Assembly (NCBI RefSeq): GCF_030845175.1
Contig: NZ_CP132542.1
Location: 372,001 to 436,000 of the forward strand
Length of the DNA stretch: 64,000 nucleotides
Source of the DNA: Coralliovum pocilloporae
Lineage (GTDB): Bacteria > Pseudomonadota > Alphaproteobacteria > Rhizobiales > Cohaesibacteraceae
Direction: 5' to 3'
Below, piece by piece: positions 17,197-26,652 of the stretch (positions within the stretch are counted from its first letter, which is position 1; every line of letters starts with the position of its first letter). Below the pieces are notes generated by a model, which was not told the DNA's origin, ran no database searches, and saw only the letters and a list, made by a program, of their open reading frames with translations. The position numbers and the translations under genes were made by a program.

Positions 17197-18209
17197 AAAC
17201 CGGCCCTCTCAATCTAATCACTGATGTGGACGGCCTTTTGGTCGGAAATGCCGATGATGCAGACCTGAAATCCGGCACAAGCGTTATTCTGCCAGATCAG
17301 CGATCCGTTGCAGCCGTGCATGTTATGGGTGGGGCACCTGGCACGCGGGAAACCGACCTCCTCAGCCCGGAGCAAACCGTTCAACATGTGGATGCGCTGG
17401 TGCTCTCAGGCGGCTCAGCGTTCGGTCTTGATGCCTGCAGCGGCGTACAGGCCTGGTTGCGGGAGCAGAACCGCGGTTATCCTGTGACCGATACGCTCAA
17501 CATCCCTATCGTACCAGGCGCAATCCTGTTTGACATGCTGAATGGCGGCAACAAGGGTTGGGGATTGTATCCGCCCTATCGCGATCTTGGTTACAAGGCA
17601 GCTCAGGCTGCCTCACGCCATTTCGAACTCGGCTCAACAGGTGCCGGTGCAGGCGCAACAACAGCCAATATCAAAGGCGGGCTCGGCTCTGCATCTTCTG
17701 TGTCAGAAACAGGCCATACAATTGGCGCGCTGGTTGCCGTCAATGCGCTCGGGCAGGCCACAATTGGCTCGTCAGGTCATTTCTGGGCACATCCGTTCGA
17801 AATCGACAATGAGTTCGGCGGGTTCTGCGCCCCTCACCCTTCGCCGAAGGATCAGGCACACATCAAGACCAAGCTTGATATGCAAAAGCCCGGGGCCAAC
17901 ACCACCATTGCGGTAATCGCCACAGATGCCATTCTGACAAAGTCGGAGGCCAAGCGGTTGGGCGTCATGGCGCATGACGGTTTTGCCCGCGCGCTCTGGC
18001 CCGCGCATACCGTCCTCGACGGGGATCTGATTTTCGCTCTGTCGACCGGGAAAAAGCCTCTCGACCAATCCGCCGGAGCCATGGTGGAACTGGGAGCCCT
18101 TGCAGCCAGCACAATGGCCCGCGCCGTCGCCCGCGGTGTCTATCATGCCAGCGCAGACGCAACGGACAATCTGCCAACCTGGCAAAACCGGTTCGGAACC
18201 CGGCTCTAA
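17193..18209 (+). CDS. DmpA/NylC-type N-terminal-nucleophile peptidase (P1/S58 family)
   Basis: This 338-residue protein belongs to the P1 family of self-cleaving hydrolases, which includes beta-aminopeptidase DmpA and nylon oligomer hydrolase NylC. Family blocks are NLITDVDGLLVGNA at the start, LSGGSAFGLDA near 72-82, GAGAGATTANIKGGLGS near 152-168, and the autocleavage site in ANTTIAVIATDA with Asn236-Thr237. Thr237 should become the N-terminal nucleophile. No signal peptide is seen, so it should be cytoplasmic, unlike its coupled neighbour. It may cleave peptides, beta-peptides or amides taken up by the cell (inference). Confidence 0.9.
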   Translation: MKTGPLNLITDVDGLLVGNADDADLKSGTSVILPDQRSVAAVHVMGGAPGTRETDLLSPEQTVQHVDALVLSGGSAFGLDACSGVQAWLREQNRGYPVTDTLNIPIVPGAILFDMLNGGNKGWGLYPPYRDLGYKAAQAASRHFELGSTGAGAGATTANIKGGLGSASSVSETGHTIGALVAVNALGQATIGSSGHFWAHPFEIDNEFGGFCAPHPSPKDQAHIKTKLDMQKPGANTTIAVIATDAILTKSEAKRLGVMAHDGFARALWPAHTVLDGDLIFALSTGKKPLDQSAGAMVELGALAASTMARAVARGVYHASADATDNLPTWQNRFGTRL

Positions 18210-18221
18210 GATCAAGACCCG

Positions 18222-21200
18222 CTACTCGGCAGCTTCCATCAGATGCGGCCCATCCTCATGGTTGATCCGCTCTGCTTCCAGCCTGTTCAACAGGGTCAAT
18301 CGCCGTTTTGCCGCTTTCTCCATAACCTGTTCCTTGACCGGTCCAAAGCCACGGATAGCATCCGGAACACGGGCAATCTCGGCCAGAAGGCCATAGGGCA
18401 CCGGTCCGTCCAACTCGGCCAGAATAAGCTCAACATCGGACAGATAGGTTTCAATCAGCGCCCGTTCCGCCTTGCGCTCTGCTGTATGGCCAAACGGGTC
18501 ATACCAATGCCCGCGCAAACCCTTCAGACGAGACAGCAGACGAAATGCACCGAAAACCCAGGGGCCAAATGCCCGCTTCTTCGGCCGACCACTTACAGGA
18601 TCAATCGGAGACAGAAGCGGTGGGGCCAGCATCACGCGTATCTTGCTCCGGGAGGAGAACTGAGCTGACAGCGCCTCTTCAAAGGCTGGATCAGCATAAA
18701 GTCGAGCCACCTCATACTCATCCTTATAGGCCATCAGCCGGTAGAGGTTCTCCGCCACCAGTCCTGTGATGCGCAAACCGCCATGAGGCTGAACTTCATC
18801 CATGCGGCGAACACGTTCTACAACGTCACGGAACCGCCGGGCATAAGCTTCATCCTGATAACCAGTCAGCTCTTCACCCAGGAATGCGATACGTTCATCC
18901 AGCCCCATCTCGGCAGGCTTTTCACGGACCGGGATCTCATTGAGCAAAGCCTCCGGACGGCTGAACAGCACGCGCCCTGCATGGAAAGCACGAATGTTCC
19001 GGTCAATGGCTGCCCCGTTCAGCCGAATAGCCATCTCGACTGCATCCAGGGTCAACGGCAGAACGCCGCGCTGATAGGCCATGCCTACCAGAAGCATGTT
19101 CGTATAGATGGCATCTCCCAGCACCCGCTCCGCCACTTGAGCCACATCATGCAGAACCAAGTCACGGGTTGCTTCTCTGAGGGTATGCGACAGTTTTTCC
19201 TCGTTGAAGGACAAGGTCTGCTTGATGGTAAATTCAGCTGTCGGCGTTACATGCCCATTGGCGACCGCAACGGTCTTCTCATCATTCAGAAGCATCAGCG
19301 TTTCCGCACTACCCGCAACAAGCAGGTCTGATGCAAGCAGGATATCGAGGCTCGCAACAGGAATGCGTGGTCCTTGTATGGACGCCCCCTTGCCTCCAAA
19401 CCGGATCTGCGAGGTCACCGGCCCGCCTTTCTGCGCCAGACCGGTCATATCAAGCGTTGAAACATTCACGCCATCCACATGAGCCGCCATGGCCAGAACC
19501 GCAGCGACAGTCGTCACGCCCATGCCACCGATACCGGTGATCAGCAGATTGACAGTCTCCTTGAGTTCCCGTTCCCTGATACGGGGAAGGTCAGCAGCCA
19601 GCGCAGCAATATCCAGCCCGTCACCCTTATCTGACCGTTTCAGTTCGGCATCGTCCACCCAGACGAAGGACGGACAGAAGCCCTTAACGCAGGAATAGTC
19701 CTTGTTACAGCTCGACTGATTGATAGCTCTCTTCGTGCCATGGTCAGTCTCAAGCGGTTCGAGCGACACACAGTTCGACTGGACCGTGCAATCGCCACAA
19801 CCTTCACAGACTTTCGGATTGATAAACAGACGTTTGGGCGGATCGTCATGCAGTCCCTTCTTGCGCCGACGACGTTTTTCCGCGGCACAGGTCTGGTCAT
19901 AGATGATCACCGACACACCCGGATAGGCCGCACAGTCAGCCTGGACCAGCGCCAGTTCATCACGATCATGAACAGGAACGTTCGGAGCAAGCAGAGAGGA
20001 GCCTGTGAACCGCTCCGGCTCTTCTGAGACCACACAGATTTTCTCAACACCTTCTGCGGAAACCTGGCGGGTAATCTGCTCAACACTCAACGGCCCATCA
20101 TGGGCCTGGCCGCCCGTCATGGCCACCGCATCATTGAAGAGGACCTTGTAGGTCACGGGAACCCTGGCAGCCACTGACTGGCGGATGGCGAGAATGCCGG
20201 AATGGTAATAAGTCCCATCCCCCAGATTGACAAAAGCATGTCCATCCCGCTCAAACGGGGCCTGGCCAACCCAGTGAACACCTTCACCGCCCATGGCCAC
20301 CAGTCCATCTGTGACACGACCGGACAGCTCTGCCATGGCATGGCAACCAATACCGGGCATGGCCCGGGCGCCCTCGGGCACCACGGTGGATGAGTTATGC
20401 GGGCAGCCGGAGCAGAAATACGGGGTCCGTTTGGCTGTATCCTGATGAGCATCAGCCCAGACCGCCTGCTCTTCAATCCGTTGCGCGACGGACCGGATAG
20501 CATCATCACGGGCCAGTTCAGGCATGAAGCCCAGCAGAGCCGGAACCAGTTCAGCCACAGACAGGTCACGGATTGAGGGCATAAAGGGCGCGCCATCCGG
20601 TGTTGCCTTGCCCCAGATTTGCGGACGCTCATCAGCGGACCAGTGATAGGCAATATCCTTGATCTGCGGCTCCATTAGAGCCCGTTTGTGTTCAACCACC
20701 ATCAGCCGGTCGAGGCCACGGGCGAAGTTTGAGAAGCTGACATTCTCAAGCGGCCACGGCATGGCGACCTTATAAAGTCCGATCCCAAGCTCCACCGCCC
20801 GTGCATGACCGATCCCAAGCACTTCAAGCGCCTGACGCAGATCCCGATAGGCCTTGCCGGTGGCAACGATGCCAAAGCGAGGCCTGTCTGAACCGAACCG
20901 GATCGCGTCCAACCTGTTTGCACGCACGAAAGCTCTAGCGGCAGGAAGCCGCAATTCACGAACCAGAACTTCGTTTTCAAGGCGTGTTGCTAGACGTACC
21001 GGCCTGTTCTGCTTCGCCGCAAGTCGCGGATCATGGTGCGCACGCGGCAGATTGACCGCCAACCTCTCGGGATCAACAGAAACAATACCCGATGAATCCA
21101 TCGTGTCGGCAAGCGCAATCAGGCCAACCCAGAGGCCGGAATAGCGGGAGAGCTCAAGACCAAGCAAACCATAATCAAGCACATCCTGAAGGTCAGCAGG

Positions 21201-21725
21201 ATTGAGAACCGGAATTTCCGCATCCATCAGAGCAAATTCACTCTGGCAGGTCATGGTAGAGGATTTGGCCAGATGATCATCGCCGCAAATGGCAAGGGCT
21301 CCACCCTTGGCCGATGACCCACTTACATTGGCATGCTTCAGGGCATCACTGGCACGGTCAACGCCGGGTGCCTTGCCATACCAGATACCGAACACACCAT
21401 CATAATCGCTGCCGGCTCCGGCTTCGCCAACCTTCTGGGAACCCCAGACAGCCGTCGCACCAAGCTCCTCATTCACACCCGGCTGAAAGACAATATCCAG
21501 CTCATCCAGATGAGCCTGTGCAGCCTCTAACTGTTGATCAAACCCACCGAGCGGGGACCCTCGATACCCTGAGATGAAACCACCAGTGTGGAGGCCAGCC
21601 AACCTGTCGAGACGGGCGCGATCCAGCGCGACCCGGACCAGCGCCTGAATCCCGGTGAGATAAACTGAGCCATTTTCCCGAGCATATTTGTCGTCGAGCG
21701 TGATACGCTTCGCAAACGCATTCAT
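18222..21725 (-). CDS. Indolepyruvate ferredoxin oxidoreductase, fused alpha/beta
   Basis: This 1167-residue fused enzyme oxidatively decarboxylates aryl-pyruvates (indole-, phenyl-pyruvate) to the acyl-CoA, passing electrons to ferredoxin. The N-terminal part has the pyruvate oxidoreductase fold. The TPP motif NLGDGTYYHSG ... LFNDAVAMTGGQ lies near 495-540. A cluster-binding region (KVCEGCGDCTVQSNC, then SCNKDYSCVKGFCPS) lies at about 640-690. The IorB gamma domain follows (LLITGIGGMGVTTV near 725). I chose the ATG at 21725 because GAGGAGG precedes it at proper spacing, although an in-frame ATG lies at 21743. A divergent Lrp gene is adjacent. Confidence 0.93.
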   Translation of the reverse strand: MNAFAKRITLDDKYARENGSVYLTGIQALVRVALDRARLDRLAGLHTGGFISGYRGSPLGGFDQQLEAAQAHLDELDIVFQPGVNEELGATAVWGSQKVGEAGAGSDYDGVFGIWYGKAPGVDRASDALKHANVSGSSAKGGALAICGDDHLAKSSTMTCQSEFALMDAEIPVLNPADLQDVLDYGLLGLELSRYSGLWVGLIALADTMDSSGIVSVDPERLAVNLPRAHHDPRLAAKQNRPVRLATRLENEVLVRELRLPAARAFVRANRLDAIRFGSDRPRFGIVATGKAYRDLRQALEVLGIGHARAVELGIGLYKVAMPWPLENVSFSNFARGLDRLMVVEHKRALMEPQIKDIAYHWSADERPQIWGKATPDGAPFMPSIRDLSVAELVPALLGFMPELARDDAIRSVAQRIEEQAVWADAHQDTAKRTPYFCSGCPHNSSTVVPEGARAMPGIGCHAMAELSGRVTDGLVAMGGEGVHWVGQAPFERDGHAFVNLGDGTYYHSGILAIRQSVAARVPVTYKVLFNDAVAMTGGQAHDGPLSVEQITRQVSAEGVEKICVVSEEPERFTGSSLLAPNVPVHDRDELALVQADCAAYPGVSVIIYDQTCAAEKRRRRKKGLHDDPPKRLFINPKVCEGCGDCTVQSNCVSLEPLETDHGTKRAINQSSCNKDYSCVKGFCPSFVWVDDAELKRSDKGDGLDIAALAADLPRIRERELKETVNLLITGIGGMGVTTVAAVLAMAAHVDGVNVSTLDMTGLAQKGGPVTSQIRFGGKGASIQGPRIPVASLDILLASDLLVAGSAETLMLLNDEKTVAVANGHVTPTAEFTIKQTLSFNEEKLSHTLREATRDLVLHDVAQVAERVLGDAIYTNMLLVGMAYQRGVLPLTLDAVEMAIRLNGAAIDRNIRAFHAGRVLFSRPEALLNEIPVREKPAEMGLDERIAFLGEELTGYQDEAYARRFRDVVERVRRMDEVQPHGGLRITGLVAENLYRLMAYKDEYEVARLYADPAFEEALSAQFSSRSKIRVMLAPPLLSPIDPVSGRPKKRAFGPWVFGAFRLLSRLKGLRGHWYDPFGHTAERKAERALIETYLSDVELILAELDGPVPYGLLAEIARVPDAIRGFGPVKEQVMEKAAKRRLTLLNRLEAERINHEDGPHLMEAAE

Positions 21726-21875
21726 GCTTGCCTCCTCAGTCATTCGCGGGCTGTTGTTCTGCCTCTGCGAATGTCAGCATGGTTGACCTACATAATATTT
21801 TGGTCCTTTTCCGGGGAATTTCCTGTGCTATTGTTGCTCAAGAAACCCCTTTAGGAGGAACAGCCTTCCGCTGTT

Positions 21876-22358
21876 TTGGGAAAATTGGAAAAAAACCTTC
21901 TCGACCCCTCTGATATTCGAATCCTCAGAATCCTGCAGAGAGACGCCTCTCTTTCCATCGCCGAAGTGGCCCGCCAGGCAGGAACATCCCAGACACCCTG
22001 CTGGCGACGCATCAAGAAGATGAAGGAGACAGGAATCATCCGGCAGATTACAGCCGTGGTTGATCGCGAATCTGTCGGCCTCAATTTTGTGGCCTACACC
22101 TTCGTCAAGCTGGGTCTTCCAAACCGGGAAAACATGGAAGAGTTTGACCGGCTGGTCCATCACTGGCCGGAAGTGGTCACCTGTGAACGCATTACGGGCG
22201 CGGTTGACTATCTTCTGAAAATTGTTTCGGACGACATCAAGACCTATGACGACTTCCTCCGCCTGAAACTGCTCGACAATCAACTGGTCAGCGACGTTCA
22301 GTCCCGGATCGTGGTCAACACCGTCAAGGACACGACCAACCTGCCCTTACGCGAATGA
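21876..22358 (+). CDS. Lrp/AsnC family transcriptional regulator
   Basis: This 160-residue regulator has an N-terminal winged helix ([20 protein letters not shown], with [14 protein letters not shown] as the recognition region) and a C-terminal RAM ligand-binding domain containing [17 protein letters not shown]. The most plausible start is TTG at 21876. A good AGGAGGA lies about 16 bases upstream, further than usual, and no in-frame ATG exists at the start of the domain. It is divergent from the indolepyruvate oxidoreductase gene with 150 bp between them and probably controls it in response to an aromatic or branched amino acid (inference). Confidence 0.9.
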   Translation: MGKLEKNLLDPSDIRILRILQRDASLSIAEVARQAGTSQTPCWRRIKKMKETGIIRQITAVVDRESVGLNFVAYTFVKLGLPNRENMEEFDRLVHHWPEVVTCERITGAVDYLLKIVSDDIKTYDDFLRLKLLDNQLVSDVQSRIVVNTVKDTTNLPLRE

Positions 22359-22449
22359 AAGAGCGGGAGACCATCGGCACATCTTGTTCTCACTCGTCAG
22401 CTATGCTAGCTGCGTGGCATTCTTGTCCCATTGCCTGGAAGGATCTCCC

Positions 22450-23136
22450 ATGGCTCGCCCGCTTCAGATTGCCCCATCCATTCTCGCCTCCGACTTCGCC
22501 CGTCTCGGTGATGAGATCAAGGCTATTGATGAAGCAGGATGCGACTGGATCCATGTGGATGTGATGGATGGTCATTTTGTGCCCAACATCACCATCGGCC
22601 CTGATATTGTCAAAGCCATCCGGCCCTATACCGACAAGGTCATGGATGTCCATCTGATGATTGCCCCGTGCGACCCTTATCTGGAAGCCTTCGCAAAGGC
22701 AGGCTCGGACATCATCACGGTCCACGCCGAGGCAGGCCCTCACCTGCATCGATCCCTTCAGTCAATTCACGCACTTGGCAAGAAAGCCGGTGTCTCCTTG
22801 AACCCTGGCACCCCTGAAAGCGTTCTCGAATATGTTCTGAACGACGTGGACCTCATTCTCGTGATGAGTGTCAATCCAGGCTTTGGCGGACAAAAGTTTA
22901 TCCGGGAATCGGTCGACAAGGTCCGCCGCATCAAGCAGATGATTGGCGATCGCCCGATCGATATCGAAGTCGATGGCGGCGTTACAGTGGAAACCGCCCC
23001 GCTGGTGGCTGAAGCTGGCGCAAATGCTCTGGTCGCCGGGTCAGCCGTTTTCAAGGGCGGCACCCCGGATGACAACAGCGTCTACAAAGACAATATCGCA
23101 GCAATCCGGGCTGCAGCGGAAAACGTTCGCGGCTGA
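22450..23136 (+). CDS. rpe: Ribulose-phosphate 3-epimerase
   Basis: This 228-residue TIM-barrel epimerase interconverts ribulose-5-phosphate and xylulose-5-phosphate in the pentose phosphate pathway. It begins [13 protein letters not shown] and contains [16 protein letters not shown] near 35-50, MDVHLMI near 67 and [13 protein letters not shown] near 138-150. The closing VDGGVT ... VAGSAVF holds the phosphate site. The ATG at 22450 follows a GGAAGGA sequence. A longer frame to 22384 lacks a good ribosome binding site. It converges with the small secreted-protein gene, with only two bases between stops. Confidence 0.97.
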   Translation: MARPLQIAPSILASDFARLGDEIKAIDEAGCDWIHVDVMDGHFVPNITIGPDIVKAIRPYTDKVMDVHLMIAPCDPYLEAFAKAGSDIITVHAEAGPHLHRSLQSIHALGKKAGVSLNPGTPESVLEYVLNDVDLILVMSVNPGFGGQKFIRESVDKVRRIKQMIGDRPIDIEVDGGVTVETAPLVAEAGANALVAGSAVFKGGTPDDNSVYKDNIAAIRAAAENVRG

Positions 23137-23138
23137 TA

Positions 23139-23414
23139 TCAGCTCGCAAGCTTCAGCGGCAGGTCTACCGGTGTGTAATTCGAGACCGGGCAAGGCCTGT
23201 CCAGCCATTCCCAGAAACTGACATTGATCTTCAGGATACAACGGGCCATGCGAGGGCCCTTGTTTGTCTTGATACAGGCTTCCTCACCCACCTTGTAGTA
23301 GTTGCCATAATTCTGGCAGCGGCATTCGGGATATGGGTGTTTCTTCTTGGCAGCAGCCTCTGCAATGGGCATGGAAAGCGCCAGAGAGAACATCATGATC
23401 AGGATGTGTTTCAT
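23139..23414 (-). CDS. Small secreted cysteine-containing protein, unknown
   Basis: This 91-residue protein has a hydrophobic signal peptide (HILIMMFSLALSMPIAEA). A short mature region contains several cysteines (PECRCQNYG, EEACI, ARCILK, RPCPVS), which probably form disulfides in the periplasm. The ATG at 23414 has GGGAGG at good spacing, whereas the ATG at 23432 does not. No family is recognised. It lies tail-to-tail with rpe. Confidence 0.75.
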   Translation of the reverse strand: MKHILIMMFSLALSMPIAEAAAKKKHPYPECRCQNYGNYYKVGEEACIKTNKGPRMARCILKINVSFWEWLDRPCPVSNYTPVDLPLKLAS

Positions 23415-23586
23415 CGCCAAACCTCCCTTCATGCGGCCATTATGTCAGATTTTGAAACAAAAAGCGCCTAATTGCTGCAGGAAGGCCCGTAAGGCTCATT
23501 GAGTCTTGCGACAAGCTTTGCTAGACGAGGCTCAAATTTATTCCAACAGTCGAACGACCTTCCCGGTCGTGGTGAAAGGAACCACG

Positions 23587-24894
23587 ATGATCCCTCGTTA
23601 TTCTCGTCCGCAAATGGCAGATATCTGGTCACCGGAATCAAAGTTCCGCATCTGGTTCGAGATTGAGGCGCATGCGCTGGATGCGCTGGCCGAACTCGGC
23701 GTCGTTCCAAAGGAAGCCGCAGAAACCGTTTGGGCCAAAGCCAGGGATGCAGAGTTTGACGTGGCCCGGATTGATGAGATTGAGCGGGAAGTCAAGCATG
23801 ACGTCATCGCCTTCCTCACCCATCTGGCCGAGATCGTTGGCCCCGAGGCCCGCTTCGTTCACCAGGGCATGACCTCATCTGATGTTCTGGATACCTGCTT
23901 TAACGTTCAGTGCGTCAAGGCGGCAGACCTGCTGCTTGAAGATCTGGACGCTCTTCTGGCTGCGCTGAAGCGTCGGGCTTTCGAACACAAGATGACCCCG
24001 ACCATTGGCCGGTCCCACGGCATCCACGCCGAACCGGTCACCTTCGGCCTCAAAATGGCCCAGGCTTATGCCGAGTTTGATCGCTGCCGCACCCGCCTTC
24101 TGGCAGCACGTGAGGAAGTCGCCACCTGCGCCATTTCCGGTGCGGTCGGCACCTTCGCCAATATCGACCCCCGCGTGGAAGAGCATGTTGCTGAAGCCAT
24201 GGGCCTGAAACCTGAACCGGTTTCAACCCAGGTCATCCCCCGTGACCGTCACGCAATGTTCTTTGCGGTTCTCGGCGTTATCGCCTCTTCTGTCGAACGC
24301 CTGGCCGTCGAGGTTCGTCATCTGCAGCGGACAGAAGTTCTGGAAGCGGAGGAATATTTCTCTCCGGGCCAGAAAGGCTCATCCGCCATGCCGCACAAGC
24401 GTAACCCGATCCTCACCGAAAACCTCACCGGTCTGGCCCGCATCGTACGCGGCATGGTCACCCCAGCCCTTGAGAATGTTGCTCTCTGGCATGAGCGGGA
24501 CATCTCCCATTCCTCAGTCGAGCGTATGATCGGCCCGGACGGAACCGTGACCCTCGACTTCGCTCTTGTCCGCCTCACCAGCGTTGTCGACAAGCTGGTC
24601 GTCTATCCTGAAAACATGCAGAAGAATATGGACAAGCTCGGCGGCCTTGCTCATTCCCAGCGCGTTCTGCTGGCTTTGACACAGGCCGGAATTTCCCGCG
24701 AGGATTCCTACCGTCTTGTTCAGCGCAATGCCATGAAGGTCTGGGAACAGGGTGCTGATTTCCGGGCTGAACTGAAGGCTGATCCGGAAGTCTCCGCTGC
24801 CCTGACCGATGCTGAGATCGACGAGAAGTTTGACCTCGGATACCACACCAAGCATGTGGACACGATCTTCCGTCGCGTCTTCGGTGAGAGCTGA
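23587..24894 (+). CDS. purB: Adenylosuccinate lyase
   Basis: This 435-residue fumarase/aspartase-superfamily lyase releases fumarate from SAICAR and from adenylosuccinate in purine synthesis. Motifs include [13 protein letters not shown] near residue 85, [12 protein letters not shown] near 138-149 with the catalytic His, and the signature [11 protein letters not shown] near 262-272. The frame is open upstream, but the ATG at 23587 follows AAAGGA at proper spacing and begins with the family's MIPRYSRP. The RBBP9-like gene follows after five bases, so the two may be cotranscribed. Confidence 0.97.
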   Translation: MIPRYSRPQMADIWSPESKFRIWFEIEAHALDALAELGVVPKEAAETVWAKARDAEFDVARIDEIEREVKHDVIAFLTHLAEIVGPEARFVHQGMTSSDVLDTCFNVQCVKAADLLLEDLDALLAALKRRAFEHKMTPTIGRSHGIHAEPVTFGLKMAQAYAEFDRCRTRLLAAREEVATCAISGAVGTFANIDPRVEEHVAEAMGLKPEPVSTQVIPRDRHAMFFAVLGVIASSVERLAVEVRHLQRTEVLEAEEYFSPGQKGSSAMPHKRNPILTENLTGLARIVRGMVTPALENVALWHERDISHSSVERMIGPDGTVTLDFALVRLTSVVDKLVVYPENMQKNMDKLGGLAHSQRVLLALTQAGISREDSYRLVQRNAMKVWEQGADFRAELKADPEVSAALTDAEIDEKFDLGYHTKHVDTIFRRVFGES

Positions 24895-24899
24895 TATCA

Positions 24900-25454
24900 A
24901 TGCGCACTCAGGACGCAGACATTCTCATTGTGCCCGGCCAGGCCGGGCTCATTGGTGATCACTGGCTCGAACGCTGGCATCGCCAGTTGAAGACCGCGCG
25001 TCTGGTGGAGCAGGAAAACTGGCTGGAGCCTCAGCTTGAAAGCTGGTGCTCCAACCTCATCAAAGCGGTCGATGCCGCAACACGACCGGTCGTACTCGTC
25101 GGTCATCAGTGCGGCGTGCTGACCATCGCTCATGCCGCCAGTGCATTTACGCCGGGAAAAGTCGCCGGTGCCTATCTTGTGGCCCCGGTCAACGCCGATG
25201 ACGACAAGACAACACCATTGGCCATGCAATGTTTCGGACCGGTTCCGAAAAACCGGCTTCCCTTCCCAAGCAAGGTAATCGCCAGCCGCAGCAACCCGCT
25301 CTGCAAATATGCCAAGGCCCGCAAGATGGCAGAAGCCTGGGGGTCAGAGGTGCAGGATGCAGGTGATGTGGGCACGATTGACCAGGCGAGCGGTCATGGC
25401 CCCTGGCCCGAAGGCCTGATGAGCTTCGGTGCCTTTCTCAAAAAGCTCGGGTAA
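24900..25454 (+). CDS. RBBP9/YdeN-type alpha/beta-hydrolase fold protein lacking its catalytic triad
   Basis: This 184-residue protein matches the small serine hydrolase family PF06821 end to end: ILIVPGQAGLIGDHW at the start, VEQENW near 36, APVNAD near 95, FGPVPKNRLPFPS near 112-124, and ASGHGPWPEG near 163. In family members the nucleophile lies in GHSxG, the acid in SRxDP and the base in AGHIN. Here these positions read GHQCG (Gln70), SRSNP (Asn132) and GTIDQ (Thr159). All three catalytic residues are therefore replaced, and I infer a non-catalytic binding role. It lies directly downstream of purB. Confidence 0.82.
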   Translation: MRTQDADILIVPGQAGLIGDHWLERWHRQLKTARLVEQENWLEPQLESWCSNLIKAVDAATRPVVLVGHQCGVLTIAHAASAFTPGKVAGAYLVAPVNADDDKTTPLAMQCFGPVPKNRLPFPSKVIASRSNPLCKYAKARKMAEAWGSEVQDAGDVGTIDQASGHGPWPEGLMSFGAFLKKLG

Positions 25455-25667
25455 TCACGCAGCCTGCTTTGGTTCGACCAGGTGCAAAATGCGATTGGCC
25501 ACATAAAGCGAGACGGGAACAGCAATCGCAACGCCAATGGCCGCCGCCAGAATCAACAGGCGCCCATCCATATCGCCAGTCCCGAAGATGGTCAGCGGAA
25601 CCAGCACCGAGAAGCCTGCAAGTGTCGGTGCAATCACAATGAACATGATCACGGCAAGTTTGATCAT
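25455..25667 (-). CDS. Small two-helix membrane protein, unknown
   Basis: This 70-residue protein has two membrane-spanning helices (LAVIMFIVIAPTLAGFSVLV and LILAAAIGVAIAVPVSLYVA) joined by a short loop, and it ends in a basic/acidic tail. The ATG at 25667 is preceded by GGAGG. Its stop directly abuts the stop of the convergent hydrolase-fold gene. The two-helix layout resembles CTP-synthase-associated or YqxM-like small membrane proteins only in a general way, so I assign no function. Confidence 0.7.
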   Translation of the reverse strand: MIKLAVIMFIVIAPTLAGFSVLVPLTIFGTGDMDGRLLILAAAIGVAIAVPVSLYVANRILHLVEPKQAA

Positions 25668-25772
25668 AATCGCCTCCAGAGCCTTGAAACTGCGGATATA
25701 CAGTTCCTCTTTCAGGCGAACTCTGACAAACCTCAACCGAGTTCGGATTGATCTACATCAACAAATTCGAAT

Positions 25773-26552
25773 TTAAGAATTCAACTGGGACAGAACAGCA
25801 TTCAACCCGACATCCATGTAGACCATGTCCGCGCCAACAGCGACACATTGGAAGCCAAGATCACGGAATCTGTGCGCCTCTTCAGGGTCTCTTGCATAAA
25901 TCGCCGTAACCTTGCCATGGCGCTGGCAGGCTGATGCAATATCGGCCAGAACGGTCTGCAGATCCGCGTCGGATGAGTTCACCGTTTTTCCGTTGGAAAG
26001 CGAGATGGAAAGGTCATTCGGCCCGACCAGAACACCATCCAGTCCCGGTACAGACAGGATATCTTCAAGATTATCCAGAGCCTCTCTTGTCTCAATCATG
26101 GCAAAGCCGCAGACCTCATCATTCGCCTGATGAAGGAAGTCGACGCTTTCCCGTCCGTTCTGCTGCAATTGTCGTGTTCTGAATGCCCCCCAGCTTCTCT
26201 GGCCGACAGGCGGATAGTTCATCGCATCGACAAAGGTCTCGGCCAGAGCGCGATCGTTGATCATCGGGGCAATAACACCATGCGCACCCCAATCCAGAAC
26301 GCGCCCTGCGAGATCAAATCGTCCGATTGGCACCCGGACGACAACCGGCTTTCCGGTCAGATAAATATGGCTGATCATGTCCCGCGCATCTGATTCCGCA
26401 ATCAGGCCATGCTGCATGTCAATGATCACACCATCGAAGTCGGACCGCGCACATTGCTCCGCAAGAAGTGGCAGCGGCAACACACTCCAGGCGAAGTAAA
26501 ACCGACCACCATCCTTGAGCATTTTCAAAAAAGACTGCGTCACGACCATCAT
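25773..26552 (-). CDS. HpcH/HpaI family aldolase
   Basis: This TIM-barrel class II aldolase of about 259 residues is of the HpcH/HpaI/GarL type, cleaving 2-keto-3-deoxy or 4-hydroxy-2-keto acids to pyruvate and an aldehyde. Motifs are FDGVIIDMQHG near 40-50 (Asp and His), VVVRVP near 70, IAPMIND near 95, RSWGAFR near 120, and metal Glu and Asp in CGFAMIETREALDN and DGVLVGPNDLS. The start is uncertain: AAGGGAG runs into ATGATG (26552/26549), and an in-frame GTG lies at 26567. The gene is isolated from any obvious catabolic operon. Confidence 0.88.
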   Translation of the reverse strand: MMVVTQSFLKMLKDGGRFYFAWSVLPLPLLAEQCARSDFDGVIIDMQHGLIAESDARDMISHIYLTGKPVVVRVPIGRFDLAGRVLDWGAHGVIAPMINDRALAETFVDAMNYPPVGQRSWGAFRTRQLQQNGRESVDFLHQANDEVCGFAMIETREALDNLEDILSVPGLDGVLVGPNDLSISLSNGKTVNSSDADLQTVLADIASACQRHGKVTAIYARDPEEAHRFRDLGFQCVAVGADMVYMDVGLNAVLSQLNS

Positions 26553-26600
26553 ACTCCCTTGGCTCACTGACAGATGAGACCAAGACCCTATACCGCAGAT

Positions 26601-26629
26601 ACAAAAAAGGCGACCACTGATGGGTCGCC
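26601..26629 (-). terminator. Rho-independent terminator
   Basis: On the minus strand GGCGACC pairs with GGTCGCC across a seven-base loop and is followed by a run of six T. It lies just downstream of the JmjC-like gene ending at 26653. Confidence 0.88.
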
Positions 26630-26652
26630 CTGAAATTCAATCACATTCAACC

